Origin: Amycolatopsis sp. WAC 01376 | GTDB taxonomy: Bacteria > Actinomycetota > Actinomycetes > Mycobacteriales > Pseudonocardiaceae | NCBI RefSeq assembly: GCF_003947415.1 | Contig: NZ_QHKL01000004.1 | Coordinates: 558,001 to 622,000, forward strand | DNA length: 64,000 nt | Direction of reading: 5' to 3' | Part shown: positions 17,244 to 25,366 of the stretch, in pieces | How positions within the stretch are numbered: the first letter of the stretch is position 1 | How the letters are laid out: the number at the start of each line of letters is the position of its first letter | The notes under the pieces: generated by a model | Database searches by the model: none | The model's input: the letters and a program-made list of their open reading frames with translations, nothing else | Told to the model about the DNA's origin: nothing | Made by a program: the position numbers and the translations under genes

Positions 17244-18287
17244 TCAGAACTCCTCATCGGCGGAAGCGGCCGCCGCCCGTTCGGCGAGCGTCCTGGCCTC
17301 CGGCGGGCGTGCCCGCACGAGCGCGACCACTTCCGCCCGGTCTTCCGCCGTGGTCCCGGCGACGCCCTCGTCCGCCACGCCGACGACGAGGGTGATCTGT
17401 CCACTTTGGACGCGGGCGGCGAGCCTGGCCGCGGTCTCGTCCAGGTCGGCTGTGCCGGTGAACCGCCCTGCGCCCAAGGACAACGGCACTTCCGCGAACG
17501 GCTCACCCTCGTGGGTCGCGAACGCGGTGATCGCCGCGTCGGCGAACGCGCCCGCGACAACGACTTCGAGCCGGGTGGCGGCCGCGGCGGCGACGATCCG
17601 CCACGTCACCGTGTCCTCCGCGGCGTCCAGGATGCCCGGCGGCACTCGTGCCCAGTCGACGCTCGCGCGTCCGCTCGCGAGTACGCCTTCGCCGGGTGCG
17701 ACCGGATCGGTGCCCGCTGCCAGCGCGTACGCACGTTGGCCAGGGGCCGCCATCTCAAGGCGCGCCGCCGCTTCGGCGCGCACGACGTCGTCCTGGTCGT
17801 CGAACCAGGCCGCGAGGCGAGTGCACAATCCCCGGACTTCGCCGGCGACCGGCGCCGCGGCGGCCAGCAGGGCGCCGCCCGCGATCGCCGGGTCGAACAG
17901 TTCGGCCGGGGAGGCTTCGAAATCGTCGAGGAGACCTTCGGCCAGGTCTTCCACGTCCACCGTCGCGACCGCCGTTTCGAGGTCCAGCAACGCCGGGTCC
18001 AGCGAAGGGATTCCGAGCGACGCGCTGGCGGGCCACCAGCGGCGCAGCCAGAGCAGCAAAGCGAGTCTGCCCAATTCCGGCCTGGCGGCGAGGTCCGCTT
18101 GGCCTTGGCCGAGCGCGATGAGACTGGCTTCCGCGCCCGCGAGCCGGGTCAGCCACGGTTCGGCGGCCGCGGCGTCGGTGAGTTCGATGTGCATCGTGGT
18201 CGTCCGGCCGTCGAGGAGATCCGCGAGGGCGAAGCGGATGAGGCCGCCGTCGGCCGCGAGTACGGGTGTGTGCACCGGATGCGTCAC
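17244..18287 (-). CDS. Unknown protein, second gene of CHAT operon
   Basis: 347 residues from GTG 18287, whose bases overlap the upstream stop (GTGA). The sequence is alanine- and leucine-rich with acidic patches. The first 40 residues (GGLIRFALADLLDGRTTTMHIEL) look like a beta-rich module; the middle is helical (LLLWLRRWWPASASLG) and a region about 200-310 alternates strands. No recognisable catalytic motif. It ends in DEEF, two bases before the CHAT start. Tight coupling argues that it works with the CHAT protein, as a regulator, adaptor or substrate; which of these cannot be told. Confidence 0.72.
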   Translation of the reverse strand: MTHPVHTPVLAADGGLIRFALADLLDGRTTTMHIELTDAAAAEPWLTRLAGAEASLIALGQGQADLAARPELGRLALLLWLRRWWPASASLGIPSLDPALLDLETAVATVDVEDLAEGLLDDFEASPAELFDPAIAGGALLAAAAPVAGEVRGLCTRLAAWFDDQDDVVRAEAAARLEMAAPGQRAYALAAGTDPVAPGEGVLASGRASVDWARVPPGILDAAEDTVTWRIVAAAAATRLEVVVAGAFADAAITAFATHEGEPFAEVPLSLGAGRFTGTADLDETAARLAARVQSGQITLVVGVADEGVAGTTAEDRAEVVALVRARPPEARTLAERAAAASADEEF

Positions 18288-19597
18288 GACACGGCCTCCA
18301 GATCCGGCAGGCGGGCCATGAGCGAGCGGCGCACCTTCGTCCGCAGATCCAGCGAGGTCGAACGGACCACGCCGGTGACGAGGTCGCGTACGTCCGCGGC
18401 GTCGGCGGGCAGGTCGCCGCGGACGTCGAAGCCGTGCAGCCGGACCCACAGCCTGCTGAGGAACTGCTTGGCGAACTCGCGAAGGTCGCGCAGGAGTTCG
18501 GCGTCGGGCCGCGGGGTGAGCGGCGTGGCTCCGGCCAGAGCTCGGCGGGCGTGCAGGACGTAACCCTCCCGCGCGACCTGGGCATTGAGCTGCCGCGCGA
18601 ATTCGGGGACACCCGCGGGCGCCGCGCCGTCGAGCGGTCGCAACGCGGGCGCGAGCACGACACCGAGCGCGAAGCAGGCGGCCAACGCGGGCAGGCCGAG
18701 CCCGAATCCGGCGGCGACCCTGGCGAGTTCGTCGTCGACGAGGTCGGCGACGGGGGCCCGCTCGTCCGGGGGAAGACGGCGCAAGGTCGCGCGCACCCGC
18801 CGTTCGACACTGCGTTCGAGGAGTTCGGCCCCGGTTTCGTCGCGCCGGTTCAGCGGTGGGACGGCGGTGCGTTCCCCGCGTTGCAGCCCGAGGTCCGGAA
18901 CCGGGAGCCCGGAGATCTCTCGAACGGCTTCGCTCAGGGCGCGGGCCCCTCCCGGCCGTCGCAGGCCGAGCCCGAGGGCGTGACCGGTGGCCGAATCGGC
19001 GAGGGCACGCCATGCGGTGTCGGACAGCTCGTCGACGAACGTCCGGAGCGCGGAAATGTCCGGTGATACGGCGGGTTCGGTGTTCCAGCGGCGATGCAGC
19101 TCCGCGGTCAGATCCGCCGAATGCCGCGGATCCGCGAGATATGCGGTGAGCTGATCGACGCCCGCCACACCGGCGTCGCCGTGCAGATCCCGCAACGCCG
19201 CCGCGGCCGTCGCCGCCGCGTCCGGACCGGGCGTACCGAAACCCGTCGCCAGCTCATAGGCGAGCGGGAAGCAGACGTCCTGGACGTTGCCGGCCGTGAT
19301 GCGCAGGGCACGGCGCTGGCGTTTGAGGTGGGTGAACCACGCGGCCGTCGCGCGCAACCTGTCCGCGTCGGCCAGCAGCAGTTCCGCCACCTCGGCCGCC
19401 GCGACCGGGTCCAGCACGGGACGCCCCAGCCGGGGCCGCGCCGCCGTGCGGATCACCAGCGGGTCGATGATCTTCTTGATCGTCCGGGTCAGCGGTCCGC
19501 CGTCGGCCGACGACAGGACCTCGACACCGTCGATGCGCTCCCAGGCTTCAGTGAGGACGGCCGAACGCAGCCGGGGCCCGCCCGATCCCGTCGTCAC
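18284..19597 (-). CDS. Unknown protein, first gene of CHAT operon
   Basis: 437 residues from GTG 19597, which follows GGGGAGGG; in-frame GTG 19621 and ATG 19612 are alternatives. Largely helical and alanine-rich, with a possible hydrophobic pair of helices near residues 300-325 (GLGLPALAACFALGVVLAPAL) that might be a membrane-associating hairpin. No known motif seen. The last bases overlap the next start. As the first gene of the cassette it may be a sensor or an effector that the CHAT protease cleaves; that is inference from gene order alone. Confidence 0.72.
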   Translation of the reverse strand: MTTGSGGPRLRSAVLTEAWERIDGVEVLSSADGGPLTRTIKKIIDPLVIRTAARPRLGRPVLDPVAAAEVAELLLADADRLRATAAWFTHLKRQRRALRITAGNVQDVCFPLAYELATGFGTPGPDAAATAAAALRDLHGDAGVAGVDQLTAYLADPRHSADLTAELHRRWNTEPAVSPDISALRTFVDELSDTAWRALADSATGHALGLGLRRPGGARALSEAVREISGLPVPDLGLQRGERTAVPPLNRRDETGAELLERSVERRVRATLRRLPPDERAPVADLVDDELARVAAGFGLGLPALAACFALGVVLAPALRPLDGAAPAGVPEFARQLNAQVAREGYVLHARRALAGATPLTPRPDAELLRDLREFAKQFLSRLWVRLHGFDVRGDLPADAADVRDLVTGVVRSTSLDLRTKVRRSLMARLPDLEAVS

Positions 19598-19689
19598 TCG
19601 CCCTCCCCTCATGCAGGCCACAACTCTATCCGAGTGTCGCGCCGGGGTTCGTGAGTAAGGACTGTCAGGCAGCGCGACCGTTCGGACTA

Positions 19690-19735
19690 ACTTTCGTCCG
19701 TTCTGTACATACTTTCGTTGACTTCGACCGAAAGT
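19690..19735. promoter_or_regulatory. Three ACTTTCG/CGAAAGT boxes before the large secreted protein
   Basis: ACTTTCG occurs at 19690-19696 and 19711-19717, and its complement CGAAAGT at 19729-19735. The second and third form an inverted pair. The cluster lies 57-100 bases before the ATG at 19792 and may be an operator for a sugar-responsive repressor. Confidence 0.45.
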
Positions 19736-19791
19736 CCTCTTAGGTTCAGCGGCGTCACAGAGGTGCTCCGCCGCCGACCCGAGGAGCGACG

Positions 19792-22779
19792 ATGCTTCCG
19801 TCTGTCCGCAAGCGCTTCAACCGGTCCATCGTCGCTTCCTTGGCGCTGGTCACGGCAGTTTCCGGGCTGGTGACAGCCCCGGCCGAAGCGGCCATCCCAC
19901 CCCAGCAACCGGGAGTCACGCTCCGCACGTACGACCTCCAGCGCGAGATCACCAAACTCTGCACGATCAAATCCGGCCAGACGCCGAACGTCGACAAGCT
20001 GATGCCGACGATCAACTGGACCACCACGGCCGACTTCGGGCTCGGTGAACAGTTCGTCTCGGAGGTCATCGGCAACATCGACATCGCCACCGCGGGCCAG
20101 TACGAATTCCGGCTCACGAGCGACGACGGGTCGCGGCTCCGGATCGACGGCCAGACGGTGATCAACCACGACGGTCTGCACGGGGCGACACCGGCGACCG
20201 GCTCGGTCCAGCTGGGCACGGGGTACCACGCGCTGCGGATCGACCATTTCGACAACCTTCACGACCAGCAGGTCACCCTCGAATGGCGGCCGCCGGGCGC
20301 GGCAGGCTTCGCGCTCGTGCCGGCTTCGGTGCTCAGCACCGACGCCGACGTCGTCCGGGTGACTGCGCCGGGACGCAAGGAATGCGAGGGCGCCGCGGAC
20401 TCGCCGGGTGACGGCCTGCCGCTCAACGGCGTCCACCCCGGTTTCACGCTGACGAACCTGCGCCCCGACGGTTTCCAGCCGCAGGTCACCGGCATGGACT
20501 GGCTGCCGGACGGGCGGCTCGCCATCGCCACCTGGGGCGGATCCGACAAGGTCCTCGGCGAGGTCCACCTGCTGAGCAACGTCAGCGGGAACACCGACCC
20601 GAGCAAGGTCCGGACGCAGCGCGTCGCCAGCGGGCTCAAGGAACCGATGGGCGTCAAGTACGTCGACGGCAAGCTGTACGTGTCGGAGAAGACGCGGCTC
20701 GTCGAACTGAACGACACCAACGGCGACGGCGTGACCGACGACTACCGCACCGTCGCCACCTGGCCGTTCGGCGGCAACTTCCACGAGTTCGCCTTCGGCC
20801 TGTTGTACAAGGACGGCTTCTTCTACGCCAACCTTTCCGTGTCCATCAACTACGGCGGCGCCACGACCGATCCGCAGCCCGCGCCGAACCGCGGCACGAC
20901 GATCAAGGTCGACAAAGCCACCGGTCAGGTCTCCTACATCGCCGGCGGGCTGCGCACGCCGCACGGCATCGGCTGGGGACCGGAAGGCGACGTGTTCGTC
21001 ACCGACAACCAGGGCGGCTGGCTGCCGGCGAACAAGCTCGTGCGCGTCAAGCAGGACCGCTTCTTCAACCACTACACCAATCCCGCGGGACCGTTCGACT
21101 CGAAACCGGTGACCTCGCCGGTGTTGTGGTTGCCGCACAACGAGATCGCGAACTCGCCGAGCAACATGGTCATGTTGTCGCAGGGCCCCTTCGCCGGGCA
21201 GATGGTGTACGGCGACGTGACCTACGGCGGGCTCCAGCGTGCCTTCCTGGAGAAGGTCAACGGTGAGTACCAGGGCGCCGTTTTCCGCCTGACGCAAGGA
21301 CTCGAGTCGGGCGTCAGCCGGATCAGCCTCGGCCCCGACGGCGCGATCTACACCGGCGGCATCGACGGCGGAGGCAACTGGGGCCAGCCCGGCAAACTCG
21401 CCTACGGCCTGCAGAAGGTGACACCCAACGGCACGAACGCCTTCGATATCAAGGCGATGCGGGCGGTCGCGGGCGGATTCGAACTCGAGTACACCCAGCC
21501 GCTGTCGGCCGAGACCGCGCAGAACCTGGCGGCGAAGTACCAGGCGCAGCAGTGGCGCTACCAGCCCACCTCGGCGTACGGCGGGCCCAAGATCGACGAG
21601 AAGACGCTGTCCGTCACGTCCGCGAGCCTTTCGGCCGACCGCAAGAAGGTCACGCTGCAGATGGCGGGGCTGAAGGCCGGGCACGTGGTCCACTTGCGGT
21701 CGCCGCGTCCGTTCGCCGCGGAGTCCGGTGCGGCGCTGTGGAGCACCGAGGCGTGGTACACGCTCAACTCGCTGGTCGGTGGCACGCCGGCGAGCACGAC
21801 CTACGAGGCGGAGCGGGCCGCGCTCAGCGGTGGCGCCGGGACGAACACGAACCACGCGGGTTACACGGGCACCGGTTTCGTGGACGGCTACTGGAACCAG
21901 GGCGCCGCGACGACGTTCACCGTCAACGCGCCGAAGACCGGTGCCTACAACGCGGCACTGCGCTACTCGAACGGCCCGGATCCGGCTCCCGGGACCAAAT
22001 CCGTGACCGTCTACGTCAACGGCACCAAGGTGAAACAGGTCAGGCTCGCCAGTACCGGCAACTGGGACACGTGGAACACGCAACCCGAAACGCTGAACCT
22101 GAAAGCCGGAGCGAACACGATCTCCTATCGCTACGACACGGGTGACGCGGGCAACGTCAACCTCGACAGCCTCACCGTCACCGAGTCCCAGCGCATCCAG
22201 TTGTTCAAGGGCACCGACCTGAACGCCTGGGAGAAACGCGCGGGCGGCGCCGCGACGTGGCCGGTCTCGGGCGGCGCGATGGAGTCGAACGGCGGGGACA
22301 TCCGCACGAAACAGCAGTTCGGAGATTTCCGGCTGCACGTCGAGTGGAATGAGCCGAACTATCCGCCCGAGGTCACCGGACAGGCCAGGGGCAACAGCGG
22401 CGTCTACCTCCAGGAACGCTACGAACTCCAGGTACTGGAGTCGTTCGGGGACACCACGCTCGCCAACAACGAAGCGGGCTCGATCTATTCGAAGCGGGCG
22501 CCCGACCGGAACATGGCGACGGCTCCCGGGACCTGGCAGACCTACGACGTCACCTTCCGGGCCGCGCGGTTCGACGGAGCCGGGAACAAGACCGACAACG
22601 CCCGCGTGACCGTGGTCTGGAACGGTGTCGTGGTCCACAACGACGTGGCGATCGACGGCGGCACGGGCGACAACAGCCCGGAGAACGCCGGACCGGGCGC
22701 GATCCGGCTCCAGGATCACGGGGATCCCGGCGAGAATCCGCGATTCCGCAACATCTGGATCGAACCCGTCAGTTATTGA
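19792..22779 (+). CDS. Secreted PA14 / beta-propeller / CBM / DUF1080 protein
   Basis: 995 residues. Signal peptide to about residue 33 (ending PAEAA). Domains in order: PA14-type carbohydrate-binding module (about 45-195, with RLTSDDGSRLRIDGQ); a sorbosone/glucose-dehydrogenase-like beta-propeller (about 220-560, with GMDWLPDGRLAIATWGG and GPEGDVFVTDNQGGWLP); a linker; a CBM6/35-like module (about 665-800, YEAERAALSGGA...VDGYWNQG); and a C-terminal DUF1080 domain (about 805-995, LFKGTDLNAWEKR...NSGVYLQERYELQVLES). DUF1080 proteins include 3-keto-glycoside hydrolases with a concanavalin-like fold. The whole is an extracellular carbohydrate-active protein; whether the propeller has redox activity or only binds is open. 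A repeat motif begins at its stop codon. Confidence 0.88.
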   Translation: MLPSVRKRFNRSIVASLALVTAVSGLVTAPAEAAIPPQQPGVTLRTYDLQREITKLCTIKSGQTPNVDKLMPTINWTTTADFGLGEQFVSEVIGNIDIATAGQYEFRLTSDDGSRLRIDGQTVINHDGLHGATPATGSVQLGTGYHALRIDHFDNLHDQQVTLEWRPPGAAGFALVPASVLSTDADVVRVTAPGRKECEGAADSPGDGLPLNGVHPGFTLTNLRPDGFQPQVTGMDWLPDGRLAIATWGGSDKVLGEVHLLSNVSGNTDPSKVRTQRVASGLKEPMGVKYVDGKLYVSEKTRLVELNDTNGDGVTDDYRTVATWPFGGNFHEFAFGLLYKDGFFYANLSVSINYGGATTDPQPAPNRGTTIKVDKATGQVSYIAGGLRTPHGIGWGPEGDVFVTDNQGGWLPANKLVRVKQDRFFNHYTNPAGPFDSKPVTSPVLWLPHNEIANSPSNMVMLSQGPFAGQMVYGDVTYGGLQRAFLEKVNGEYQGAVFRLTQGLESGVSRISLGPDGAIYTGGIDGGGNWGQPGKLAYGLQKVTPNGTNAFDIKAMRAVAGGFELEYTQPLSAETAQNLAAKYQAQQWRYQPTSAYGGPKIDEKTLSVTSASLSADRKKVTLQMAGLKAGHVVHLRSPRPFAAESGAALWSTEAWYTLNSLVGGTPASTTYEAERAALSGGAGTNTNHAGYTGTGFVDGYWNQGAATTFTVNAPKTGAYNAALRYSNGPDPAPGTKSVTVYVNGTKVKQVRLASTGNWDTWNTQPETLNLKAGANTISYRYDTGDAGNVNLDSLTVTESQRIQLFKGTDLNAWEKRAGGAATWPVSGGAMESNGGDIRTKQQFGDFRLHVEWNEPNYPPEVTGQARGNSGVYLQERYELQVLESFGDTTLANNEAGSIYSKRAPDRNMATAPGTWQTYDVTFRAARFDGAGNKTDNARVTVVWNGVVVHNDVAIDGGTGDNSPENAGPGAIRLQDHGDPGENPRFRNIWIEPVSY

Positions 22780-22840
22780 GGGCTAAGTCAACCGTGTCGT
22801 GGCGTGGGGCCGGTGTCGCTGCCGCGTAGGCGTTCTCCTG

Positions 22841-22893
22841 GTAGTGAGGGCCTCCTTTCCTACCCTGAGGGTAGGGAAGGAGGCTTTCGCTAC
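22841..22893. repeat. Intergenic hairpin, family C (gaggcctccttt type)
   Basis: Arms with GAGGGCCTCCTTTCCTACCCT and a near-complement meet at a single-base loop. Related hairpins lie at 35002-35056 and 53003-53049. It may act as a terminator for the convergent genes on each side. Confidence 0.7.
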
Positions 22894-22949
22894 CGTCGGA
22901 TGTGATCCCTGGTGACAGTGGGGCGGTTGTGACCTCGGCGGCCGGTCGT

Positions 22950-23010
22950 GAAGTACATGAAGGCCCCCTTCCTTGCGCTAGACGCAAGGAAGGGGGCCTT
23001 CATGTACTTC
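22950..23010. repeat. Intergenic hairpin, family A (agtacatgaaggccccctt type)
   Basis: A perfect 28-base stem with the 5-base loop CTAGA; the arm starts GAAGTACATGAAGGCC and ends CCTTGCG. Related copies are at 35152-35208 and, split, at 52620-52973. It probably ends transcription from both flanking genes. Confidence 0.8.
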
Positions 23011-23160
23011 GGCAAGGCGTGACTCGCGTGCTTGGGGACGTGACTCGCGAGATCCGGGTCTGAGCACGCGAGTACGTGCCGCGTCACCCAGCCCCCCGCC
23101 TCACCCGAGACACGCCACGTTTGCCTTACCCCTCAATAGTCCTTACCGGTCCTGGGCAGG

Positions 23161-23907
23161 TCAGGCCGTCTCCGCCGCGAGGACTTCACGGGCGACGAGG
23201 ACGCCGCCGACGAAGCCCATCGGCATCACGATCAGCGCGGCGAACGGGATCAGGCACAGCAGTGACACGGGAAGACCCAGTCCGAGTGCGAGCGCGCGGT
23301 GGCGGCGCAACAGCACCCGTCGCTGCTTCAAATCCATCCCGCGCCGGTAGAACGGCACGGCGATCAGTTCCAGCGCCAGGAACCACGCCGTGACCAAGAC
23401 CAGCAGGACCGGCACGACGGTTTGCCCCACCACCGGGATGAACCCGGCGATCAGGAGCGGGATCGTGAACATCAGCGAACGCAGCACCAGGGACAGCCCG
23501 TCTTTCAGGCCCATCACCAGCAACCGCCACCACGAGAGGTCGACAGCGCCCGGCACTCCACCGAGGTCGTCCTCGACCTTCTCCGCGATGTGCTCGTAGA
23601 ACGGCCCGCCGACGGCGAGGGTGATCGCGGTGAACCCGATCATGGCGATGGCCAGCACCACCCCGAACACCGCGACCCCGACCGCCACCCGGATGGTCGT
23701 CTGCCAGCCCGGCGACCAGTCGTCGGCGAACGGGGTCAGCAGCAGCGAGAGATCGTCGATCCAGAACGCCAGCGCGACGATCCCGCCGATCAGCAGCAGT
23801 GTGGTCAGGACCGCGGGCAACGCCCCGATCAGGAGCAGCTTCGGCGACCGCGCCAGGATGCCGAGCCCTTGCCCGAACATCCGTAAACCCTTGAAGAAAT
23901 CCCGCAT
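23161..23907 (-). CDS. EI24/CysZ-superfamily membrane protein
   Basis: 248 residues. N-terminal MRDFFKGLRMFGQGLGIL and six or so hydrophobic segments, including paired helices near 25-50 and 145-185, match the EI24 family. The conserved GGPFYEHIAEKVE loop and the C-terminal GLPVSLLCLIPFAALIVMPMGFVGG are typical. The family includes the sulfate transporter CysZ, but actinobacterial members are mostly unassigned. It is monocistronic and nearly adjacent to the convergently unrelated FAD oxidoreductase, which lies upstream on the same strand (47 bases). Confidence 0.85.
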   Translation of the reverse strand: MRDFFKGLRMFGQGLGILARSPKLLLIGALPAVLTTLLLIGGIVALAFWIDDLSLLLTPFADDWSPGWQTTIRVAVGVAVFGVVLAIAMIGFTAITLAVGGPFYEHIAEKVEDDLGGVPGAVDLSWWRLLVMGLKDGLSLVLRSLMFTIPLLIAGFIPVVGQTVVPVLLVLVTAWFLALELIAVPFYRRGMDLKQRRVLLRRHRALALGLGLPVSLLCLIPFAALIVMPMGFVGGVLVAREVLAAETA

Positions 23908-23953
23908 CGGACCTTTCTACCGTGTCCGGGATGTCCGGTCGTGGCCGCGGTCC

Positions 23954-25296
23954 TCAAGGCGACCGGAGCCGCTGTCCCGGGTTGAGCAGGTTCCCCGGCG
24001 CGTACCGGGCCTTCGCCTCGGCGAGCTTCGGCCATGCGGGTCCGAAGTGCGCGCGCCAGTCCTCTGTGGACATCGGCAGCGCGTTGGTCGGGTAGGCCTT
24101 ACCGCCCAGGTCCCGTGCCTTCCGGTAGAGGTCCACGTTGAGCTCCAGCAACCGCGCGTTGTGCAGCGGGTCGTCGGGGGAACCGGCGCGCAGCGGGCAG
24201 AACAGCCACGAGAACTCGCCCGGGGGCACGCTGAACAGCGGGGTCTTCAACCGGTCGTTCCGCACCGGATAGAGCAGGAGCAGTCCCGTGGCGCCCAGTT
24301 CGGGTTCGCCGGTAGCGGCGAGGGTTTCGGCCACGAAGTGCTCGACCGTGTCGTCGGGGAGGAACACGTTCAGCCATGGGTGGGGATGGAACCAGCTTCC
24401 CTCCGCCCGTAAGGCCGCCTCGCCGTCGGCCATCCGGTTCAGGAAGTCGAAGTACGTCGTGTCCTCGTCTTCGGACTCGCCGAAGTCGAGCGCGCCCAGC
24501 AACGCGTCCTCGTCCGGCGCGGCGGGCGGCGTGTAGTAGGCGACCGCCTCCAGCATGTACTGCCAGCCGTCGTCGACGGGGATCAGCTGGCCTTCCACGT
24601 AGTCGAACCGACCATCGCGGACGACGGCGCGCTGATCCGCCAGGAACGCCGGAAGGGAGTCGTAGTAGAGCTTCCACCGCCGGGCCCGCGCCTGGGCCGG
24701 GATCAGGCGCAGAGTCGCGCGGGTGATCACCCCGCATTGCCCGAGGCCGCCGAGGACGGCGTCGAACAGGTCCTTGTCGCTGTCGCGTGAGCAGGTCAGC
24801 ACCTCGCCGGCGCCGGTGACCACTTCCAGTTCCACCACGCTGTCGGTCTGCGTGCCGTGGTGGTGGGCGGCGCCGCCGATCCCGCCGACCACCAGCGTGC
24901 CCGCGACGGTCAGCTCGAGATAGTGGTGAGCGCCGGAGGGGTCAGCCCGTGCGGCAGAGTCGTTTCCAGTACCTCACGCCAGCGAGCACCCGCGTCCACG
25001 GAAACCAGTTCACCGGTGACCACCCTTCGCGGCGGCAACGAGGTCATGTCCAGCAGGATCCCGCCCTCGACCTGTCCCTGGCCGTACGACGAATGCCCGG
25101 CGCCGCGGGCGGCGACCGGCAGCCCGCGCGCGGCGGCGAATCTGAGCACCACGGCCACATCGGTCGCCGAAGCAGGCCTGACCACTAGGCCCGGCCTGGC
25201 GTGGACGAGGTTTCCCCAGTCCCGGCTCGCGACGGAAAGGTCCGCTTCTCCGGTGAGGATCTCTCCGGCGATGGCGGGCAGGATCTCGGCGGTCAT
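23954..25296 (-). pseudogene. Cytokinin-dehydrogenase-like FAD oxidoreductase, frameshifted
   Basis: Two reading frames together make a complete BBE/PCMH-type FAD oxidase. The first part (25296 to 24910) holds the FAD domain with ARGAGHSSYGQG, whose His would carry covalent FAD, and breaks off at LTPPALT. The second (to 23954) continues from VVGGIGGAAHHHGTQTDS through FDYVEGQLIPV to the C-terminal YAPGNLLNPGQRL. Restoring one base near 24925 gives ALTDYLELTVAGTLVVGG, the usual family sequence. The order of motifs is close to cytokinin dehydrogenases. It is either a genuine recent inactivation or a one-base sequence error. If intact it would oxidise an amine or alcohol substrate with FAD. Confidence 0.82.
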
Positions 25297-25366
25297 ACCC
25301 GCACGCTACCGACCTAGGCGATTTTCACCGACGCGAACCCTGGCCTCCCGCTGCGAGATTGGTGGC

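Larger units (their letters stand above)
22773..23139. repeat. Gene-free stretch bounded by an inverted 30-base repeat
   Basis: A motif ATTGAGGG(C/G)TAAG(T/G)CAA at 22773-22805 on the plus strand recurs on the minus strand at 23111-23139, each followed by a CGTG...GTGGCGTG-like extension. The two copies bound the intergenic region between the secreted glycan protein and the EI24 gene, which contains two hairpins and no gene. A third copy is at 62049-62078. The arrangement resembles the terminal inverted repeats of a small non-coding element. Confidence 0.55.

Noticed and set aside
17243-17560. N-terminal extension of the CHAT protein
   Set aside because: It overlaps the preceding gene out of frame and is Arg/Ser/Pro-rich; GTG 17242 has a good ribosome site.
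19687-22719. A 1010-codon open frame on the minus strand opposite the large secreted protein
   Set aside because: It is the antisense of a gene with clear domains and a signal peptide; its Arg/Val/Gly-rich composition is typical of GC-rich shadow frames.
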